A stretch of 64,000 nt of DNA from Schistocerca nitens (Eukaryota > Arthropoda > Insecta > Orthoptera > Acrididae): positions 350,281,234 through 350,345,233 of the forward strand of contig NC_064622.1 of NCBI RefSeq assembly GCF_023898315.1, in the 5' to 3' direction. A program made the position numbers and the translations under genes. Below are positions 45,562 to 57,174 of the stretch, one piece after another. A model generated the notes under the pieces. The model did not search any database, was not told the origin of the DNA, and worked only from the letters and a program-made list of their open reading frames with translations. The first letter of the stretch is position 1, and every line of letters begins with the position of its first letter.

Positions 45562-46135
45562 AAAACAACTACTTTTCAACAGAAGTAAGGACTACCCTAC
45601 AGAAGCTAAAAACAGATACTGACCTGAAACTTCCTGGCAGATTAAAACTGTGTGCCCGACCGAGACTCGAACTCGGGACCTTTGCCTTTCGCGGGCAAGT
45701 GCTCTAGAGCACTATACACACAGCATTGTCTCCTTTAATCCTGAATAATTTGAAAAATATCCTCCTGTTCTGTAGAAGAATTTCTATTACTGTAATGTGT
45801 AAAATATGATGGGTAGGAGGTACTAACTCACATCTGTATGTTTAAAAAAAATAAGTAAATAAATCTTATATATGTTCAGCTTATAGCCATGTTCACAAAT
45901 TAATTCATGATGTGAAGTGCTCTAGAGCACTTGCCCGCGAAATGCAAAGGTCCCGAGTTCGAGTCTCGGTCGGGCACACAGTTTTAATCTGCCAAGAAGT
46001 TTCATATCAGCGCACACTCCGCTGCAGAGTGAAAATCTCATTCTAGATACTGACCTGATCATTCCCCTAGCAAACAAAAGTTCCATCATTGCTGTGATGA
46101 ACCAGAATGACTACCTAGCAGTGGGCCAGGGAAGA
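45562..46135 (+). mobile_element. Penelope-like element fragment (right half of head-to-head pair 3), interrupted
   Basis: The plus strand starts AACAACTACTTTTCAACAGA, the same element position at which the minus-strand partner starts ~10 bp to the left. It runs to 45627, is interrupted by a SINE-derived palindrome and continues at 46045 as DLIIPLANKSSIIAVMNQND up to ~46135. The two fragments face away from each other with touching 5' ends. Confidence 0.55.
45628..46044. mobile_element. palindromic tRNA-derived SINE with a 205-bp insert at its centre
   Basis: The unit is flanked by a perfect 14-bp target duplication AGATACTGACCTGA (45614-45627 and 46045-46058). The right arm (45917-46044) reads as a tRNA-like SINE: AGAGCACTTGCCCGCGAAAT, B box GAGTTCGAGTCTC, then CGGGCACACAGTTTTAATCT and a tail ending CTGCAGAGTGAAAATCTCAT. 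The left arm (45628-45712) is the inverted copy of its tRNA-like part. The arms meet at the self-complementary GTGCTCTAGAGCAC, present twice (45699-45712 and 45917-45930) on either side of the insert 45712-45916. Confidence 0.75.
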
Positions 46136-46506
46136 GCTGCCTCTAGACTGAGCACAACATAGGGACACAAAAGTGTGCTTGGGAGTGATGATGATGTGTG
46201 TCTGTGTGTGTGTTTGTTTGTGTGCATTTTTTTCCTATGTGCTTGAAAAAGGGAACTGTATTCTGAAACCAAGTGAATTTCTGAACTGTATGTTTTTTTA
46301 TCTATACACACAGCATTGTCTCCTTTAATCCTGAATAATTTGAAAAATATCCTCCTGTTCTGTAGAAGAATTTCTATTACTGTAATGTGTAAAATATGAT
46401 GGGTAGGAGGTACTAACTCACATCTGTATGTTTAAAAAAAATAAGTAAATAAATCTTATATATGTTCAGCTTATAGCCATGTTCACAAATTAATTCATGA
46501 TGTGAA
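45712..46506 (+). repeat. 205-bp identical pair: 45712-45916 and 46302-46506
   Basis: The two copies read identically from CTATACACACAGCATTG to TTCATGATGTGAA, 590 bp apart. The copy at 46302-46506 continues smoothly into flanking DNA on both sides, while the other is wedged in the centre of the SINE palindrome. The right copy is therefore the source and the left the derivative. No mismatch was seen, so the event is recent. Confidence 0.9.
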
Positions 46507-48018
46507 TTGATAATGACACATTCCATATCATTGTGACTTATTGTGTAACTAACTCAAAATGATGAACCAATGGCTTCACAAGTGATGGGTCATCTTAGTA
46601 TTCTTCTTGATAACTTGTACCTTTATTACCTTCTTACATGGTCACCTATATTGAATTTTCTTGGTGCAGTGGACCTGCTATGTAGTGCCACCAACTCTTG
46701 CTGTGTGACTTCTTTTCATTCTGTAGACAGAATTAGAGGGCTGGAAGAGAACTTTGTAGTATTTATGTACTAAATGATGTAGCAACTTTTCTCTCATCTG
46801 TTTTTGGTTGTTCCATGTAACACTTACAACACTGGATTTACGGATCTCTTATTAATTACAACATATCTGAAGTGAATCTCAAAAGAGAATATAATGACAT
46901 TTCTCTTCGGCTTCATTCAACTGGTCCCAGACATTGTCATTGTATGTAGCTTCTCCTGTTCTGCGCCTTTCAAAACAATGCTGTGCAACAATGTCAAAAC
47001 ATAAGTGACTCCTTCACAACAGGTGAAGACACTCAATCAGTGCCACACTTTGGTGCTAACTCTGTATAGCCAGCAAACCCAAAAGCAAATAGTAGGAAGT
47101 CCTCCCCATACTAACTAACTAAATAATGTTTTTATACACAATCATATTTTTATCTGATTGTGAGGAAGGGGTGGAACAACATGTTACACAACAGACCCCC
47201 TGACTAAGATGAAGGATACCATGTAAAATAGCGTACTTAATTAATTACAGTCCTATTATAACCTTTTATCTCTTGCTAATGTATCATCATTATTAAACTT
47301 AATTTTATTTATTTTCACAATACAACACATATGCGTGTATTTCTTATTTGTTGTTTTCAGATTGTGTTTACTAGGTTTAACTACAATTTAGTTCTTTGCT
47401 GATTATGTCTCGAGCACGTATTTACATATTTTACTAACTTAGTGAAAAGATAAAGTGTTATTTTATCCTCTTGCTCCTTTATCATCTCTCATTTTCTTCC
47501 ACCACTAGTGCCATACAACTGCTTTGTAATCAAACTGTTAGATTTTCATAAATGAAGAAAACCCTTAAGAGATTTCTCCTATTTGACCAGGTTCAATCAT
47601 TATTTCAGTACTTTTACTAAAGGTAAACAGCTTTATGCTGTCTTGGAATTATTGTGAGACAGACAAGGTTCAAATCTTTATTTTCCATAAGGAGCTATAA
47701 TGCTGACATTTCAATCTACACCTCTCTCCACAATTTCCAATCTCAGATTTGTGGTAACTCAAACATGGACAGAAACAAAAATTCCAAGAATCAATCAATG
47801 CACAGGTAAGTCTATTAATCTTTATCTACTTTGGTCAACACTTCACCAGTGTGACTAACCATCATGTTACAGCTTCATACCAATGCAATGGCTGCACTCA
47901 AACCTTATCCTGTTGGCTGATACTGTGGAAATACCTTTTTTGATCTTTTTGATTTGCATGTCCCTGTCCTCACACCTCTACATAAAAAGAAATGGTACAG
48001 ATCATTCTTTATATGAAT
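46507..48018. other. unassigned sequence
   Basis: About 1.5 kb of AT-rich DNA with no supported gene or element. The 67-residue ORF near 46570 shows no domain pattern. Confidence 0.4.
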
Positions 48019-48381
48019 TAACCCCCCCCCCCCCCACCACATGAACCACAGACCTTGCCTAGGTGGGGAGGCTTGCGTGCCTCAGCGATACAGATAGCCA
48101 TACCGTAGGTGCAACCACAATGGAGGGGTATATAGGCCAGACAAACACATGGTTCCTGAAGAGGGGCAGCAGCCTTTTCAGTAGTTGCAGGGGCAACAGT
48201 CTGGATGATTGACTGATCTGGCCTTGTAACACTAACCAAAACAGCCTTGCTGTGCTGGTACTGTGAATGGCTGAAAGCAAGGGGAAACTACGGCCGTAAT
48301 TTTTCCCGAGGGCATGCAGTTTTACTGTATGCATGGAGAGCTGCATCAAACCAGTCTCAGGACTGAAGACCACAACAACAT
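48019..48381 (+). mobile_element. miniature RTE element: 5' UTR fused to 3' end
   Basis: 48019-48330 matches (on the opposite strand) the 5' UTR of the RTE LINE at 39275-38968, including CTTGCGTGCCTCAGCGAT and the CCCGAGGGCATGCAGTTTTA block. At 48330/48331 it jumps straight to GCATGGAGAGCTGCATCAAA, the last ~50 bp of that family, ending GACCACAACAACA. All ~2.6 kb of EN-RT coding sequence is missing. It keeps both ends, so it could be mobilised in trans by a full RTE. Divergence from the 39-kb copy is moderate. Confidence 0.85.
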
Positions 48382-49552
48382 GAATTTACCTGATGTAGGC
48401 ATAGGCCATCCTTCCTTCAGATCCACCTACCCTTTTAGTCTCCACTACATCCCTAAAATGGTACAAATCATTGCTAATAAGGATTCATCTGACCAAGGCT
48501 TAATCCATCCCTTCTCTGGGTTCATGAATCCTTCCTCTTTCTCATACATATATGAAATGTAATCCATCACATCTTAAAATTTGAAATTATGTGCACCTCT
48601 TATGACCCTTACCTCTATAACTTTAAATTATGAAGTTTCTTTGCATCCTAATGACTTAACTCTATTTCAAACAGATGTTTCCTGACTCCTTCCTAACATT
48701 CTTACACTCATTGTCAAAAACCAAGCACCCCAGTTTATTTACTGTTATCAGATTATCATGTGTATATTTTTGGATAAGTGAAATGGTCACATTACACTCT
48801 GATGGTGCCTAGATTGATAGATAATAGCTACAAGAAAGAGTGGCCTTGAAACCTCTATTTAATAGCTCTTTAATCTTTCCTTCCTACATTAAAAGCCATA
48901 ATATATCCACAATTATTGTGTTTTTATTATATTCACACAAAGCCTTCAGACACTAGCATATTCTTCTCAGAGATAATGCAAGTATTTTTAGATTAATTTC
49001 ACTCCTTATCTGTTAAACAACTCCTTAGTGTTTTCTTATTGGAGATAAAGCTAATGCCATCCATCGTAGCATTGCCCAAAAAGTTTGCATGCAATGCTAT
49101 TCTGTTTTTGTGTAGATGTTAGTATGTAACCTTCTGCTTGAAGGGCTTGTGTTAGCACTATTCTTTTACCCCCTGTTCAATTGATATCACTAAAATGTGC
49201 AACTGATCACAATATAAATGATCTCATCATTTATTCTGTATCATGTCTTATGAATGTTACCCTGCATCTCTCGGCTTTACCTGTGAAAACAGAATGTAAA
49301 TACCACAATGTGGCATGGATAAAGGAACGGTTTCATCAATTTACATATGAATCTGGAAAGAGGGAGGTAGAACAGGTAATATTGCTGGAGAAGAATGAAA
49401 TGAAATATAAAAGTAACTGTGTTAGGACTGAAGAAATGCAGATAGATCGTCAAAGACAGATTACCATACCACCCCCACCCCAAGGTAACAGTACCTAATG
49501 GATGATGCTGGGAGATACTGGGAGAAAAGGTGCAGTTGCCTTGCCATGCAGA
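48382..49552. other. unassigned sequence
   Basis: No gene or repeat is recognised. The ORF at 49181-49498 has no recognisable domain and ordinary AT-rich codon use. Confidence 0.4.
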
Positions 49553-49984
49553 GTGGATTTGTCCCAGTTCCACCCATACAGGTCCTGAAAATTGATCCTA
49601 ATTATATCCTTATTAGTAGCCAGTAGATAAAGGGTAACAAAATGTCAGTCATTAGTAGTAATTAGTCTTTTACTCATCAGTCTGTTAAGTCAATGGTTGC
49701 TCACAGTACTTCATCACCTTGAAACAAATGTATTTGATTGTAAGTACATCTGAACTTAACTACTTACAGTGGATTTGTCCCAGTTCCACCCATACAGGTC
49801 CTGAAAATTGATCCTAATTATATCCTTATTAGTAGCCAGTAGATAAAGGGTAACAAAATGTCAGTCATTAGTAGTAATTAGTCTTTTACTCATCAGTCTG
49901 TTAAGTCAATGGTTGCTCACAGTACTTCATCACCTTGAAACAAATGTATTTGATTGTAAGTACATCTGAACTTAACTACTTACA
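49553..49984 (+). repeat. 216-bp perfect tandem duplication
   Basis: 49553-49768 is repeated immediately at 49769-49984, each unit starting GTGGATTTGTCCCAGTTCCA and ending CTTAACTACTTACA. I saw no differences between the units. The unit has no ORF or RNA-like structure. Identity implies either a very recent duplication or an assembly artefact. Confidence 0.9.
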
Positions 49985-50898
49985 CTACCTACTTAACATC
50001 TTGTATTATCTAACCTCCCCTATAAAAGATATACAAAGTACGATTATTATTTGTAATAGGAAAGGAAAGGTGGAAAATTCCATGTCCAAAGCACATAAAA
50101 TTACCTTTCTTGTACTCAAATACAGCTTATAATTATTAGCTGACAATCTATGTTCTTCATGCCCAAATAAGAGGTTTACTTTTGTGTTGCAAGGTAAGAT
50201 AGTAACAGAGCGAAGCATTTTTCCCATTGGTTTAGGGTTTTATGTAGCTGCTAACTCATTTCCTGTAGCTGAAGCTGATACAGCACATTTCATGAGATCT
50301 GTCACTCTATGTACCTGTTTTAAAAATTGAGTGGCCATACTTGATTCTCTTGAAGTAGAAGTCCTGCTAATCAATGCATCTGAAATCTCATGTGTAGCCA
50401 AAGAAACGCTTTTATTGGAGCAAAAAAAGGTAACTTCTATTCATTTCACAAAAAAATGCCCACTAGTTACCTTTTAGAAACATATATTTCCCTGAATGGG
50501 TGTACAGATTATTAGAGTGACTCGTGAATTAGAATAGCACAGAAGTTTTCATATGACATATGCCTCAAAGGCTCAACATGACATCCAAGATTACAATATA
50601 TTTTATTTGTGCAAAACCATCTCGTCTTCTGTTTCAATTCTTGGAGAGTGTGGTTGCTCCTTGAAGGTCAAGCCATTGCCAAGCCAAGATGCCAAAACAC
50701 AAAAGGGCCTGTCCACAGCAGGTGAAGTCGTTTACTTGTCGACAGACTACGACAGTTTGCCTTCTTTATTTGTTCATTTGTTGCCTTCAGTGTCAGCGTA
50801 CTGCATTGCTATACAGGCTAAAAAATGGCTTGTGGAGGTACAACACTGACTACTTTAAAAGATGTAGCCGATAGGTGTACATTTGCATTTCACAGTAC
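49985..50898. other. unassigned sequence
   Basis: No supported gene. The 98-residue ORF at 50553-50849 lacks a recognisable domain. Confidence 0.4.
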
Positions 50899-53800
50899 TT
50901 TATTTATTTATTTATTTATCTCTTGTTCCGGTGATCCATGTTGTGACACTATCACAGGATATGGAACGTGTCAATTTTACAAGCTTTTGGCCAGAATTTA
51001 TGGTAATACATAAAACAAAACAAAAACAGTAAACAGTAACTTAGGTCCCACTACAAAAAAATACATTTTAGAGATAGATAGACATTACAAAACAAAAAAC
51101 AGTAAACAGAGCATCAAAAAGCTAACCATAATATTCCATATTATAAGTTACAGGAGTATAATGTTACATCGTTTTTTTGTAGAACAGAACATAAAGGAGG
51201 GGGTGTTGCTATTTACATGAGGAAATGTAACCTAATAAGTTCTGTAGAAAAAGTATCATGGGTTAATGATTATTGTACTGAGAAAGATTTTGAAGCAGTG
51301 ATAATTAAGTTAATGATTGTATCCGTCCCACTTATTGTGGTAGGTATATATCGAGCCCCTTCTGGTAATCTTGAGGTTTTCCTGGAAGCACTGGATAGCG
51401 TATTGGGGAAGCTAAGTAAGGGTGGCAATACAGTAAAGATTATAATGTTAGGAGACTTTAATATAAACACACTAAGCGACAGCCAGGAACGCAAAGGTTT
51501 ACAAGACTGCTTACAATCCTATGATATTAAAGATCTACTTGGTCATGTGCCCACTAGAATAACTGAGTCAAGCAGCAGTTCCATAGATCATGTAATGACC
51601 AATTATGAAAATGTTGTGTCAGCACAGACTGTAAACGGGCACACATCTGATCATCTAGGACAATTATTAGTGATTGGTTGTCTTAATAAACTCAAACAAA
51701 ACAAAAAATATGAGAATAGAAGATTATTTTCTGAATACAACATCACCTTGCTAAAGAAATCTTTGGGTCAAGAATCTTGGGAATCAGTTTATAGGGAAAG
51801 GGGAGTTGACAGCAAATGGGCAGTATTTGTAAAAAATTTAACTAGACTTATTGATATTACTATCTTGGCAAAGAAGATCAATGTACCTACAGTAACCATC
51901 AAGGACATAACACAGTTAATTGACAGCCTAAAAAATAAAAGATCATCTGGATGGGATGAATTTTCTCCTTTTCTACTAAAAAAATGCAAGGGTGAGTTAG
52001 CCAGACCATTAGTCCATCTAATAAATTGTGTACTTGAAGAAGGAGGTTTTCTGAAGAAACTGAAACTTGCTATAATTAAACCATTATATAAAAAAGGGGA
52101 AAGAAAACAACCACAGAACTACAGACCAGTTGCCTTAACCTCAGTGTTTGGTAAATTAATTGAAAAAATAATACTAGAAATCTTAATCAAGCACTATAAT
52201 ATGAATAACTTAATAGGAGATTTCCAACACGGCTTTAAAAGTTGTCGGAGCACCATATCTGCAGCAGTGCAGTTTGTACACAGTCTGATGGAGAAAATAA
52301 ATGAGGGTTATGAAACGGCAGGAGTGTTTTTAGATCTTTCCAAAGCATTTGACGGAGTCCATCATGGCGCTCTTTTGAGTAAACTTGCTTATAATGGTGT
52401 CGGTGGGAAACTGTTGCTTTTAATAGAATCTTACCTTAAAGATAGACAACAATGCACAGAAGTTGTGTATGATAATGGAGAGGTAATCAAAAAAAGAAGA
52501 TCAAAGATAAGAAATATAAATTTTGGTGTGCCACAAGGCTCTATCTTGGGCCCCTTCTTGTTTATTTGATACGTGAATGATTTCCCAAAAGTATTAGACA
52601 CCAGTCATCATATTACTATGTATGCTGATGACAACTCTGGAGTTTGCTGGGCACGTAGTAATGATGACCTAAATTCAGTGGTACAGAATTTAGTTGAAAA
52701 AGCCCAAACACATTTTGAAAAAGAAAACCTGTGGGTCAATATTAACAAAACTAATTTAACTTATTTTAAGACAAGTGGCTCAAATAAAAATACTGTTGTG
52801 AATGAGGACATTCAGGAAAATACCTGTTCAGAATGTAAATTTCTGGGGATATATATAGATGACAGACTTTCGTGGAATCAGCAAATAGATCATGTATGTG
52901 GTAAAATAACATCTAGTCTGTATTTACTAAGGAGATTAGTTCAATATTTAGATATTGAAGCAATAAAAATAGTGTATTTTGGGTTGGTGTATCCCCATCT
53001 ATCTTATGGAATTGTGTTGTGGGGTGGGTGTAGCCAATGCAATATAAAAAGGGTATTTGTATTGCAGAAAAGAGTAATAAGAACTGTGGCAAAAGTAAGA
53101 CCCAGAACTTCATGTAAAAATCTGTTTATTAAGTTTAATATTATGACTATCTATGCAGTATATATGTTTCAATCAATATTATTAGTGAAAAAAGACAAAA
53201 AAGAGACAAACAGGAATATGGAAATCCATGATTACAATACAAGACACAAATCAGATTTTCATATGGTGAGCAGACGATTGAATCTAACAACAAATACCCC
53301 ATTCATTAAGGGAGCAATATTTTATAATTCTCTGCCAAACAACCTGAAACAGCTTCCTGGTAACATTTTTAAAAACGAGTTAAAAAATGGCTTATATTGA
53401 AGTGCTCATACAGTATGGTGCTGACATGATTTGACCTCAGGAATGCTATGTTAAATATACTTAAGTGATCTTTTACTTAATAGCATGTAACCTATTTATA
53501 TTGTCTATCAATAATCTAAATGTAATTATTATAACATTGCCCATGCATGTTAAATACATGTTTCAAGCTGTAAGATAAATAAATAAATAAAAGGTCTCAC
53601 TACAAAAATACATTTTAGAGATAGATAAAGATTACAAAATAATAAGTGTTACAGAGAAATAAATATTGCAAAATATATATTTACAATAAAAATATTCGGT
53701 ATTACAAGTACAAATTTGGGCATACATTTGCAATTTACAATACAGGAAATGTTAAACACTGTAGTTCAGGAACTCTTCTAATGTATAAAATGATCCTTGC

Positions 53801-55960
53801 AATAGGAACTGCCTTAAGGTTTTTTTTAAACAAGAGATCATCATCTACCAAACACTTAATTCTTGAAGGGAGGGCATTAAAAATCTTACAGCCACTGAAA
53901 TGGACTTCTTTCTGTAGCATACTTAGATTTGGCTGTTCATAGTGGATATCATGTTTCCTTCCAGTATTGTGACTGTGATATGCACTATTCAGCTTAAAGA
54001 TGGATTTTTCTTTCCTTATGAAGCACATCAATGAGAATATATATTGCGCAGTGGATGTAAGTATTTCAAGCTTCTTAAAAAGATTCCTGCATGTGGCTCT
54101 AGGATGGACTCTACACATGATCCTTATGGCTCTTTTTTGTACACACAGTACTTTTTTAGCCAGTAGCTGACTTCCCCAAAATATAATTCCAAATGCCATA
54201 ATTGCATGAAAGTAACCATAATACGCTGACTTCATGGTTTCCTTATTTCTATAAGAAACAATGCGCAATGCATATGTTGCTGAACTTAGTCTTTTGCACA
54301 GATCCACAATGTCGTTTGACCAATTCAGTTTGCTATCAATATACAAGCCTAGGTATTTTGAGGAATCTACTCTGGTTATTGTCTGCTCACCTATCTTTAC
54401 AAATATTGCCTCATCTTTGGATGTTTTGTGGAACTGAATGTAGTTTGTTTTACAGTAATTTAAAATAAGACCATTAATGTTGAACCAGTTCACCGTTTCA
54501 TTTAAAACCTTATTTGCCATTACCTCAAGTTTATCTACTGAATTATCAATAAGTAGTGTAGTGTCATCCACGAAAATGGTGAATCTACAATATTCCGTAG
54601 AGAGAGGAAGATCATTTATAAATATAATAAAAAGTAGGGGGCCCAGAACTGAGCCCTGCGGCACTCCACATGTGATGGTACCCCATTCCGAAGATACTGG
54701 GACACCATCTTGACTATCTACTACAACTTTTTGTTTCCTGTTTGACAGATATGAGTCAAGCCATTTCCCTGCTGCACCGCTTATACCGAGATGTGCAGCT
54801 TTTTGTAAAAGAATTTGGTGATTTACACAGTCAAATGCTTTTGTTAGGTCACAAAATATGCCAATCACTTTCAGTTTTTTGTTGATAGATTCCAAGAGTT
54901 TGCCAGTAAATGCAAATATTGCATCTTCCGTTGACAAACCTTTCTGAAATCCAAACTGATTTTTGCTGAAGCTAATGTGTTCACTGAGATGCTTAACTAT
55001 CCTGGCATGCATTAGTTTCTCTAAAACCTTTAAAAAGCTTGTCAGTAGTGATGTTGGCCTATAGTTAGCAGTATCCGTCTTATCCCCCTACAGCGGTTTT
55101 ACAACTGCATACTTAAGCCTCTCAGGAACTATTCCTTGCTTGAGTGACACATCAAAAATGTGGCAAAGGATTTTACTTACATGGCTGGAGCAGTATTTTA
55201 ATAATTTGTTAGAAATGTTGTCAATTCCAGCAGAGTTTTTACTTTTCAGGGATTTAATAACTCTTTCAACTTCTTGAACAGTGACTGTTTTTACCTCCAT
55301 GTGTTGTACTGAACCAGGTACTCTAGCTTTCAAAAGATTGATGGCTTGTTTCATGGAGCCTTGTAAACCTATTTTTTCTGTTACTGTTAAAAATTGTTGT
55401 TGAATGTGCCTGCAACTGTTTTTGGATTGCTAACAAGATTACCCTCACTTTTGATTTGGATATTTTCATTACAAACTGCATTTTTCCCCATTTCCTTCTT
55501 TACATATTTCCATATAGTTTTTACTTTATTGCTTGAGTTGTTAATTTCTGCCTTCCAGCACATGTTCTTTGCTGCCTGAATGGTCTTATTCAGAACTTTA
55601 TTGTAGATTTTATAGTGTGTAATCCTACTGTTATCATTTGAACTCCTGGCTGCACCATATAGTTCTCTTCTTGTTTTACAAGAGATTTTGATGCCTTTAG
55701 TAATCCAAGGCTTGTTTCCAGATTTGAACAGGTTTTCTCTCACTGATTTTTTAGGAAATGCTTCTTCAAAAAGGCTTGTAACTTCATTGATAAATATATT
55801 AAATTTTGAATTAACATCAACTGTAGCATATACAGGAGACCAGTCCACAATCCATAATTGCTGATTAAAGGTTTCAGTGGTGTGTCTGTTTACAATCCTA
55901 AATGATTTCCAAATGAAATTGTCTTTTCTTTGTGCGTTCATTTGGTTTACTTTCACCATT
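50899..55960 (-). mobile_element. LINE (CR1/Jockey-type group), split by a second LINE
   Basis: The minus strand carries: 55959-55387 linker region (NIFINEVTSLFEEAFPKK, KPWITKGIKISCKTRRELYG); 55354-55088 RT start (SKNSAGIDNISNKLLKYC); 55012-53735, 425 codons open, with NQFGFQKGLSTEDAIFAF, FCDLTKAFDCVNHQ, ITCGVPQGSVLGPLLFIIFI and FVDDTTLL. The core motif is FVDD rather than FADD; both Asp are kept. One in-frame TAG sits at ~55087-55089 before GDKT, and there is a frame break near 55380. The 3' UTR continues through 53593, is interrupted by a plus-strand LINE (51104-53592), then resumes at 51104-50899, ending in a TTTATTTATTTA tail. The endonuclease is missing, so it is 5'-truncated. Confidence 0.8.
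51104..53592 (+). mobile_element. nested, young LINE with a nearly intact ORF2
   Basis: It starts inside the endonuclease (TEHQKANHNIPYYKLQEYNV, 51106-51165) and stays in one frame to 53400. Motifs are HKGGGVAIYM, MLGDFNINTLSDS (51448-51486), SSSIDHVMTN, GHTSDHLG; RT KRSSGWDEFSPFLLKKCK, QNYRPVALTSVFGKLIEKI, QHGFKSC, FLDLSKAFDGVHHGALLSKL, FGVPQGSILGPFLFI and MYADDNSGV. A single TGA (52567-52569) splits the RT between FLFI and YVND. About 150 codons of EN-RT linker seem to be missing near 51865 without breaking frame. The 3' end is AAATAAATAAATAAA (53575-53591). It lies between two similar ~65-bp segments (51043-51107 and 53593-53656). Confidence 0.85.
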
Positions 55961-57174
55961 CACAACCCCCCAATAACACACTTGTTATATGGCCAGTGCA
56001 CTATTGTTTAACTTTCAGTAAGCCTCATTAATAGGTTGCAGGCAAACATCCACATACTGCTCCAATAGTTTCCTGTGGAACATCTATGAGCAGTAAAAGC
56101 CTAACCACATTGTCACATTTCTTGAGGAATAAAAAGGTACATATGGAAAAACACTGTCATTGTTTTAACACACAGCCTAATTGTGTAACACTTATTTCAC
56201 AGTTAAGTTGATTCATTGTTGTTGATCTAAGCAACACAGGTATCTCATCTGAAACTTGGCTGTGCACTGACTGTCTCGGGACCAAAAATCAGACCCTTGT
56301 ATGTCCTCACAATAATAGGTGCCAAAACTACAAATCGTTCAAAGTTAAATTTACAGAAATTACAATTAAAACTTAACTCATTAAATTAACGGAATACATC
56401 AAAAAATTCGTTCCTTTTAACAGTTTCTTCTACTACAAGGTTAAGGCTGACTTATTTGTTTAAATTATGAAATTAACATATATCATTACACAAACAATAC
56501 TTTTGACAAAACTGTTCATTACTTTGGAATTAATTAAGGGCTAGCTTTGCTAACAGGTTTTCGAATAGAGCCAAATAAATACATAAAGAATGCTATTGTT
56601 TCAGCTCCCAAATGTTTATACAGCATCTATATTTGTTTATATGTCAACAATAGAATTTATGTTATGAAATAATTACTGATTTCACCCTAAACAAAAGGTA
56701 CTAACTAGGAATCTATTACATACATAAAACTAAGCATAAAATTAGATCTGGTGTTATATTCTTTAGAAATGAGGCCAACCTTTCTCTTTTATGAAAACGC
56801 AGATTATACTCATGTATGTTAATTATAATTAGTCAGACATAAAAAAATGAACTTTAAGGAGGCAGACGGCAAAACAAGAGAGAACGCAAAAATGCCCCAG
56901 CTTGCTTTGTCACAAGACCTTGCCATTTTCTTGTATTCCACACCTCCCGTTTAATGTCTGCATATACGAAAACAAACACCCGCACACAGTATATGTCCTG
57001 TGCCATACTCCCTACTTAATATTATTCTGTCATGATCATATTTCCTTGTACTACATAAGAAGTGTGAAATTCATTTGCCTAAACAGCATGTAACACTTCA
57101 AGAGTGATGTAAGCTATAGACAGCAGGGCAGTTGAAGAGGGTGCAAATTCTCCAAGAGCTTTAAATTTCTTTAT
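55961..57174. other. unassigned sequence
   Basis: About 1.2 kb of AT-rich DNA with no recognisable gene or element. It may include unrecognised 3' parts of the Gypsy fossil to the right. Confidence 0.35.
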
